This document shows, in pieces, positions 59,059-64,000 of a DNA stretch of 64,000 nt (positions are counted from its first letter, which is position 1; each line of letters starts with the position of its first letter). The stretch lies in assembly GCF_029338335.1 (NCBI RefSeq), contig NZ_CP119796.1; one strand, written 5' to 3'. This stretch comes from Halomontanus rarus (lineage in GTDB: Archaea > Halobacteriota > Halobacteria > Halobacteriales > Natrialbaceae). The notes beneath the pieces are model-generated. The model made no database searches and had not been told where the DNA came from. It saw only the letters and a program-made list of their open reading frames with translations. A program made the translations under genes and the position numbers.

Positions 59059-60546
59059 ATGACCGCACAAACCGTCCAGCAGGGCGACCTCGTCACCGTC
59101 ATCGGCCTCGAGGTCCACGTCCAGCTGGAGACCGACACGAAGATTTTCTGCAGTTGCCCGACGGAGCCGACCGACGAACCCAACGAACACGTCTGCCCCG
59201 TCTGTCTCGGCCTCCCCGGCGCGCTGCCCGTCCTGAACGAGGCGGCCGTCGAATCCGCCGTCAAGATCGGGAAGGCCATCGACGCCGACATCCCCGAGGA
59301 GACCCGCTTTCACCGGAAGAACTACTACTACCCCGACCTGCCCAAGAACTTCCAGATCACCCAGTACGACGAGCCGATCTGCCAGCACGGCGAACTCGAG
59401 ATCAGCGTGGAGGGCCAGCGACGCTCGGTGACCATCGAACGCGCCCACCTCGAAGAGGACCCGGGCAGCCTCCAGCACGTCGGCGGCGGCGGCGGGATCG
59501 ACAGCGCGGAGTACACGCTCGTAAACTACAACCGCGCGGGCGTCCCGCTGATGGAGATCGTCACCGCGCCGGACTTCCGCAGTCCCGCCGAGGTCAGGGC
59601 CTTTCTCGCCGAACTCGAGGAGGTCCTCGAGTACCTCGGCGTCTTCGACGCCGGCCGGGACGGCAGCCTCCGCGTCGACGCCAACCTCTCGATGATCCCT
59701 GCCGACGAGGCCGACGAGGACGGCTCGATCGGCCTCGAGGCGCTGGAAGCCGCCAACCGGACGGAGGTCAAGAACATCTCGAGTCACAAAGGCGCGGAGA
59801 AGGCCCTGGTCTACGAGGAGACACGCCAGAAGAACGCCATCCAGCGCGGCCGCGCGATCGAACAGGAGACCCGCCACTGGGACGAGAGCCGGGGGATTAC
59901 GGTCTCGATGCGCTCGAAAGAGGAGGAGAAGGACTATCGCTACTTCGAGGAGGCGGACCTACCGCCGCTGCGAGTCGCCGGCTGGAAGGAGGAGATCTCG
60001 ATTCCAGAACTGCCCAGCGCCCGCCGCGAACGGTTCCGGGCGGAGTACGACCTGAGCGACGAGGCGGCTTCGAAACTCACCTCGACCAAGCAGGTCGCGG
60101 ACTTCTACGAAGACGTCGCCCTCGAGTACGATCCCGACCTCGCGGCGACGTGGGTCGCCGACGAGTTGCTGGGCGAACTCAACTACCGCGACATGGAGAT
60201 CACCGACGTCGAGGGGCGACTCGAGGAGATCCACCGGCTCGTCGAGCTCGTCGCGGAAGACGAGATCACCGCGAAGAACGCCAAGGAGGTCGTCCTGCGG
60301 GAAATGCTCGACGACGGGGCGGACCCGGACGCGGTCGTCGAGGCGGAGGGACTCGGCAAGACCGGCGAAGACGAGGTTCAACGGGCCGTCGTCGAAGCGA
60401 TCGAGGAGAACCCCGACGCCGTCGCCGACCACGAGGCCGGCGAAGGCGGGGCGATCAACTTCCTCGTCGGGCAGGTCATGCAGAAAACCGGCGGCAGTGC
60501 GGACCCCGGCGACGTGAACCAGCTCCTGCGAGCCGAACTCGAGTAA
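59059..60546 (+). CDS. gatB: Asp-tRNA(Asn)/Glu-tRNA(Gln) amidotransferase subunit B
   Basis: A 495-residue GatB, the kinase/tRNA-binding subunit that activates misacylated Glu-tRNA(Gln) or Asp-tRNA(Asn) for transamidation. The N-domain has VIGLEVHVQLETDTKIFC, the zinc-type cysteines CSCPTE..CPVCLGLPGALP, RKNYYYPDLPKNFQITQYDEPIC and GGGGGIDSAEYTL-adjacent glycines. The C-terminal helical and YqeY-like domains follow (KEVVLREMLDDGADPDAVVE, NFLVGQVMQKTGG). The length is typical. The promoter could be the TTATCCTTTACC box (59022-59033), about 26-37 nt upstream. gatA and gatC are not in the window. Confidence 0.97.
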   Translation: MTAQTVQQGDLVTVIGLEVHVQLETDTKIFCSCPTEPTDEPNEHVCPVCLGLPGALPVLNEAAVESAVKIGKAIDADIPEETRFHRKNYYYPDLPKNFQITQYDEPICQHGELEISVEGQRRSVTIERAHLEEDPGSLQHVGGGGGIDSAEYTLVNYNRAGVPLMEIVTAPDFRSPAEVRAFLAELEEVLEYLGVFDAGRDGSLRVDANLSMIPADEADEDGSIGLEALEAANRTEVKNISSHKGAEKALVYEETRQKNAIQRGRAIEQETRHWDESRGITVSMRSKEEEKDYRYFEEADLPPLRVAGWKEEISIPELPSARRERFRAEYDLSDEAASKLTSTKQVADFYEDVALEYDPDLAATWVADELLGELNYRDMEITDVEGRLEEIHRLVELVAEDEITAKNAKEVVLREMLDDGADPDAVVEAEGLGKTGEDEVQRAVVEAIEENPDAVADHEAGEGGAINFLVGQVMQKTGGSADPGDVNQLLRAELE

Positions 60547-60763
60547 CGTTCGCGATCGGTCGCTCGTGGATTCGATACAGATCGCTGGAATCGGGTGGTG
60601 GCCGTGGACGGAGACGGTTACTCGCGGCCCGATTTGATATCGATATCGGCATCGAGGTCATGGGCTCCGGAAAGAGTCGTTTCACACACATATGATGTCA
60701 GAATCAGCACTTTACTGCAGAACGTAAATAAACCCCGAGAGAGAGAAATTAGGACACTTCTCG

Positions 60764-61453
60764 ATGTCTCCAACGAGCTTCATCGCAGATATCTCCCTGT
60801 CGAGCCCCGATCTGATGCTGGTTTCCACCCTACAGGCGATTCCGGACGTCTCGATCGAGACGATCTACCACGCCGCGGCGACCGCATCGGTCCCGTCGCT
60901 GTTCTACTCCGTTCGATGCGACGGGACCGACCGCGAGCGCCTCGAGGACGTGCTCGCGGACGACCCGTCGATTCGCGAGGCGTCGCTGATCGACGACCTC
61001 GAGACGCGGTGGATCTACCGGATGGAACTCGCGTCGAATCAATTGCTCGTGGTACCTCGACTCGTCGAACTGGGCGCAGCGTTCTTACACGCCCGAAGTA
61101 CCGGCGAGGCGTGGACGATCAAAACGCGGATGCCCGACCGCGAGACGCTGGCCGAGTTCAAATCCTTTTGTGACGAATCCGACATCGGTTTCGAGTTGCA
61201 GCAACTGTATCGAACGGCACGAACCGGCGAGGACGGCGCGATCGGCGAACACGGACTGACTGCGGCCCAGCGCGAGGCACTCGTGACGGCGTACGAACGG
61301 GGATACTTCGAAGAACCGCGACGGGCGTCGTTGCGCGACCTCGGCGAGGAACTCGACGTCTCTTCGACGGCCGTCAGCGGTCGTCTCCGTCGGGGAACCG
61401 CGCTCCTCGTCGAGGAGTTGGTGCAACCGTCTTCCCAAGGAGACACTACTTAA
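60764..61453 (+). CDS. Bat-type (bacterio-opsin activator) helix-turn-helix regulator
   Basis: A 229-residue regulator with an N-terminal sensory-type domain (about 1-150: IPDVSIETIYHAAATASVPSLFYSV) and a C-terminal HTH-10 domain typical of the haloarchaeal Bat family (LTAAQREALVTAYERGYFEEPR, then ASLRDLGEELDVSSTAVSGRLRRGTALLVEELV). Such proteins activate or repress genes from a TATA/UAS element. It has no PAS or GAF domain, unlike Bat itself. An AT-rich box (CGTAAATAAACC, 60723-60734) is 30-41 nt before the ATG. It lies 55 bp upstream of the HalOD1 gene, and the two may be cotranscribed. Confidence 0.88.
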   Translation: MSPTSFIADISLSSPDLMLVSTLQAIPDVSIETIYHAAATASVPSLFYSVRCDGTDRERLEDVLADDPSIREASLIDDLETRWIYRMELASNQLLVVPRLVELGAAFLHARSTGEAWTIKTRMPDRETLAEFKSFCDESDIGFELQQLYRTARTGEDGAIGEHGLTAAQREALVTAYERGYFEEPRRASLRDLGEELDVSSTAVSGRLRRGTALLVEELVQPSSQGDTT

Positions 61454-61507
61454 AGTCACAGCTAATCAAGCCCTAGACACTCCCGTGAATCGCGTTTCTT
61501 TAGCGTA

Positions 61508-61885
61508 ATGACTGATGACCAGTACTCCCGATCGGAGACGATCGAGACGACCGCTTCGTCCACAGCTTCGACCGCCAGCCCACGATCGACCACTGTCGGT
61601 TCGGAACCCGCGACGCCACAAACCAACATCTACGCCGCTGACGAGTCCGTCAGCGAAGCGGTCGTCGAGACCGTCGCCTCTGTCTCCGGCGTCGACCCGG
61701 TCGAGCTCGATCCGCTCTACTACACGATCGATCCCGACGCGCTCGACGCACTGTTCGCGCCCCGACCCGCAGCCGGCGACCTCCCTCGAGACGTTCGACT
61801 GTCGTTTTCGTACGTCGGGCTGCGAGTCACCGTCACCGCAGCGGGCCGGATCATCGTCGAAGACGAGGATCTAGATGTCGACTGA
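61508..61885 (+). CDS. HalOD1 output-domain protein
   Basis: A 125-residue protein. Residues about 45-120 match the haloarchaeal HalOD1 domain: SEAVVETVASVSGVDPVELDPLYYTIDPDALDALF and then a beta strand LRVTVTAAGRIIVE. The domain often ends response regulators, but here it stands alone after a 40-residue Ser/Thr-rich linker. It may bind a partner or ligand in a signalling route. It lies 55 nt after the Bat-type gene and is followed, 70 nt later, by a 60-residue acidic protein. Confidence 0.85.
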   Translation: MTDDQYSRSETIETTASSTASTASPRSTTVGSEPATPQTNIYAADESVSEAVVETVASVSGVDPVELDPLYYTIDPDALDALFAPRPAAGDLPRDVRLSFSYVGLRVTVTAAGRIIVEDEDLDVD

Positions 61886-61954
61886 CTCGGGTAGAACTCG
61901 AACCCGGACGACCGCGTTCGTCGGTACCGTCTCCGTCGACTCGAGGGCCGACCG

Positions 61955-62137
61955 ATGACCGAACGGACGCTCGACTGCGAACCGGAGACCCTCTCCGAGT
62001 CGGAGTTCGAACACGCACTCGAGACGCTCATCTCCGATGCCGTTTCCAGCGACGTCGCCGTCGACGGTGCGTGGGATATCGAGACGCCGTCGACGAGCGC
62101 GAACGTCACCGTCGAGATCTGGCCGCTCGAGGAGTGA
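61955..62137 (+). CDS. small acidic haloarchaeal protein, 60 aa
   Basis: A short acidic protein (LSESEFEHALETLISDAVSSDVAV and VTVEIWPLEE) with helix-then-strand character. Its position directly after the HalOD1 gene on the same strand suggests a common transcript. Composition and a compact end-to-end design support a real gene, although no family is recognised. Confidence 0.62.
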   Translation: MTERTLDCEPETLSESEFEHALETLISDAVSSDVAVDGAWDIETPSTSANVTVEIWPLEE

Positions 62138-62271
62138 TATCGGCGTCCGCGTCGGAGAGGGGGCCCCGGTCCGTAGCCGAGGAATCGCCGGGGACGGTAT
62201 TCTAGCCGGCTCAGCGGCATGTAAGTGTCAGTGCCAGAATCGACACCACTGACGACGATTGCACCCGGTCG

Positions 62272-63123
62272 CTACGAGCACCGGCGAACGACGACGACGA
62301 CCACAGTGACGAGCGTCCCCATCGCGACCAGCGCTCCGAAGCCGGGTGTCGCTTCGTCCGCGTCGTCGCCCCCGTCGTCAGCGGTCGCATCTGCGGTCGA
62401 ATTTGCGGCGCTCTCGTCGTCGTCTTCGCTTTCGTTTTCGCCCCCGTCGTCTGCTAGCGTCACGCCCTCCGGATCGTCGCCGGACCCGTCGTCTTCCGTC
62501 GCCGGCTCGCCCCCGCCGTCGACGACGATCTCGCCGTCGCGGACCATCGTTCCCTGTTGATAGGACGAGGTGAGTCCGACCTCCGAGTCGACGATCGTCA
62601 ATTCCGCGTTCGTCGGCCGGGCGTCCTCGCTGACCTCGAGGGTTATCGTCGCGACCGGTGCCGTTCCGACCGATCCGTTATCGTCGTCGTCGTCGACCGC
62701 TCGAGCCTGTGCGATCGAGGCCAGTCCGGCCTCGTCGTCGACGTCGGTCGTCGCGTCGATCGACACCTCGTCGGATTCCTCCTCGGCCGTCTCACCCTCG
62801 AGCCACTGCGTGCGCTCGATGGCCGTGACCGTCAGGACGTCGGGATCGTACTCGACGCCGAACGAGACCTCGTCGACGCCGGCGCCGCCGTATCCCTCGT
62901 GGGCCTGCAACACGACGTCGACGGTGACGGTGTCGCCCGGTTCGGCCTCGATTTCCTCCGGGTCGAACGAAAAGAGCGCCACGGTGTCGCCGGCGCTCGC
63001 CGCCGGTGCGATCGTCCCCGCGAGGAGGAGTCCGACGGTCAGGCAGACGAAGAGTGTGGCGACGAGCGATCCCTTCGCAGCCGATCCGCGGTTTCCGGAC
63101 GGTCGGGGCGAGGCGTCGCTCAT
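62272..63123 (-). CDS. cohesin-like surface protein with PGF-CTERM anchor
   Basis: A 283-residue secreted protein. The N-terminal signal segment is LVATLFVCLTVGLLLAGTIAPAASA. The body (about 48-195) is a beta-sandwich resembling a cohesin/type III dockerin partner domain (DPEEIEAEPGDTVTVDVVLQ, GVDEVSFGVEYDPDVLTVTAI and ARPTNAELTIVDSEVG). A long acidic Ser/Thr/Asp linker (about 205-255) leads to TPGFGALVAMGTLVTVVVVVV and a basic tail, which is the PGF-CTERM sorting signal for archaeosortase A. Its ATG overlaps the stop of the next gene by 4 nt, so export and expression are coupled. Confidence 0.87.
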   Translation of the reverse strand: MSDASPRPSGNRGSAAKGSLVATLFVCLTVGLLLAGTIAPAASAGDTVALFSFDPEEIEAEPGDTVTVDVVLQAHEGYGGAGVDEVSFGVEYDPDVLTVTAIERTQWLEGETAEEESDEVSIDATTDVDDEAGLASIAQARAVDDDDDNGSVGTAPVATITLEVSEDARPTNAELTIVDSEVGLTSSYQQGTMVRDGEIVVDGGGEPATEDDGSGDDPEGVTLADDGGENESEDDDESAANSTADATADDGGDDADEATPGFGALVAMGTLVTVVVVVVRRCS

Positions 63124-64000
63124 TCCGGCACCTCCATATCGACCTCGACCTCGACCTCGACCGGTGGCATCTGGAGAAACGCCGTCTCGTACCCCCGGTG
63201 ACGGGACACCTGCGGGGGTGACTCGACGGTGAGCGTCACCGTATCTCCGGTCTCCGGTTGCACGTCCACGAGTTCTGCGCCGTAATGTAAGTCGTACTCG
63301 TCGTCGAGGGTCTGCTCGAGGTCGACCGTCGCGAGCTCCCCGCCGTCGCGGCCGATCGTCGCGGAAATAGCCATGTTCGCCAGCGGGACCCTGTTGTAGG
63401 GTGTCCGCGGAGAGACCAGCAGGTACGAGTGGGATCCGTCGGTGAGTCGGGTGTCGGACTCGAAGAGCGTCGTCACCAGCGTGGCGTCGCCGGTTTCGGG
63501 GTCGCCCAGCAACGTCCCGGGGTAGTCCTCGGCGGGCGGCAGCGAGGAGTAGGGGACGTGGCCGTCGCCGTGGTCGTCGTGCTGGCCGTCTCCGCCGCCC
63601 TCCTCGTGTCCGTCCTCTCCCTCGTGTCCGTCGTCTTCACCGTCCCCCTCATCGTGGGCGTCACTGTCGTCGTGTTCGCGTTCGTAATCGTGATCGTCAC
63701 CCTCGTCACCGTCCCCACCCTGACCGTGCTCCATCGGCTCGAGCGCCCCGCGCTCGCCCCAGAGGTCCTCGTCGAGATACTCGATACCGCCGATGACCGC
63801 CCGCCGGAAGTCCTCGTCGTAGGTAAACTCGAACGTCGCGGTCTCGGTCTCGGCGAACCGCCCCTCGAGCGCGCCGGTCTTTCTGACGCCGATCGGTGGG
63901 AGGGTCACTTCGACGGTGTAGGTGCCGTCCTCGTCCAGCGGAACGTTGTCGCCGAAGTGAAAGCCCATCTCCTGGGAGATCATGGCCCACGGCGAGCGCG
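63120..64000 (-). CDS. His/Asp-rich probable iron-related secreted protein (DUF7350-like), C-terminal part
   Basis: The frame is open through the window edge (upstream codons continue into SPWAMISQEMGFHFGD), so this is the 3' part. The segment PWAMISQEMGFHFGDNVPLDEDGTYTVEVTLP resembles periplasmic iron-transport proteins of the p19/Tp34 type and the haloarchaeal DUF7350 group. A linker of about 60 residues (63550-63730) is extremely rich in His, Asp, Glu and Gly, such as DGHEGEDGHEEGGGDGQHDDHG, and is probably a metal-binding loop. A C-terminal beta domain (DLEQTLDDEYDLHYGAELVDVQPETG) follows. It is coupled by a 4-nt overlap to the PGF-CTERM protein. The iron role is inference from the motif and the His content. 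Confidence 0.75.
   Translation of the reverse strand, partial: RSPWAMISQEMGFHFGDNVPLDEDGTYTVEVTLPPIGVRKTGALEGRFAETETATFEFTYDEDFRRAVIGGIEYLDEDLWGERGALEPMEHGQGGDGDEGDDHDYEREHDDSDAHDEGDGEDDGHEGEDGHEEGGGDGQHDDHGDGHVPYSSLPPAEDYPGTLLGDPETGDATLVTTLFESDTRLTDGSHSYLLVSPRTPYNRVPLANMAISATIGRDGGELATVDLEQTLDDEYDLHYGAELVDVQPETGDTVTLTVESPPQVSRHRGYETAFLQMPPVEVEVEVDMEVPE

Overview
The window is a gene-dense stretch of a haloarchaeal chromosome, probably a Natrialbales-type organism. The GC content is high and the proteins are strongly acidic, with Asp/Glu/Ser-rich linkers. Markers typical of haloarchaea include MfnA-type decarboxylase, geranylgeranyl reductase, a HalOD1 domain, a Bat-type HTH regulator, a Tat lipoprotein, a PGF-CTERM protein, a DUF7518-like/smc/scpA operon, GatB and multi-PAS histidine kinases. 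Several promoters have a TATA box about 25-33 nt upstream of the start codon, as in leaderless haloarchaeal transcripts. No complete tRNA, rRNA, insertion sequence or CRISPR array was found.

Region 1 (1-7.5 kb) is a sugar-acid catabolic island. It holds an amidohydrolase broken by a one-base frameshift, a Gfo/Idh/MocA dehydrogenase, an enolase-superfamily dehydratase, a fumarylacetoacetase-family hydrolase and a three-gene UxaA/GarD-type dehydratase operon joined by 4-nt overlaps. The two large UxaA-like proteins have lost complementary sets of family motifs, which suggests one composite enzyme made from three polypeptides. The other four families match the steps of a non-phosphorylative (lactonase, dehydratase, diketo-acid hydrolase) pathway.

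Region 2 (8-31 kb) mixes housekeeping genes (metG, mfnA, ppsA, thiC), an acyl-CoA dehydrogenase, a PhzF-family enzyme and signalling genes: a 7TM/PAS histidine kinase, a receiver/PAS/PAS kinase and a KaiC-like double ATPase followed by a kinase. It ends with a cytosolic trypsin-fold protein. Region 3 (31-44.5 kb) contains a phosphoribosyltransferase, an UlaG-like hydrolase, a MATE exporter, a geranylgeranyl reductase, MTA phosphorylase, a methyltransferase, the smc/scpA operon and a DUF2182 membrane protein.

Region 4 (44.5-58.3 kb) is the least conventional. A glutamate-dehydrogenase homologue that has lost all four conserved substrate or catalytic residues is translationally coupled to a propeller-like protein. 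A paralogue of that propeller, carrying a Tat lipoprotein signal, is coupled to a membrane protein 11 kb away. Between them lie two copies of a 36-nt tRNA-T-arm-like repeat, an orphan haem-copper oxidase subunit I coupled to an MFS-like protein, and an ArsP-like permease with an embedded metal-binding Cys cluster. Region 5 (58.4-64 kb) has a cupin, gatB, a Bat-type regulator, a HalOD1 protein, a cohesin-like PGF-CTERM surface protein and the 3' part of a His/Asp-rich probable iron-related protein that runs off the window.

Hexanucleotide repeats recur across the window, in protein linkers (kinase, MetRS, PEP synthase, propeller, membrane protein) and in non-coding gaps.
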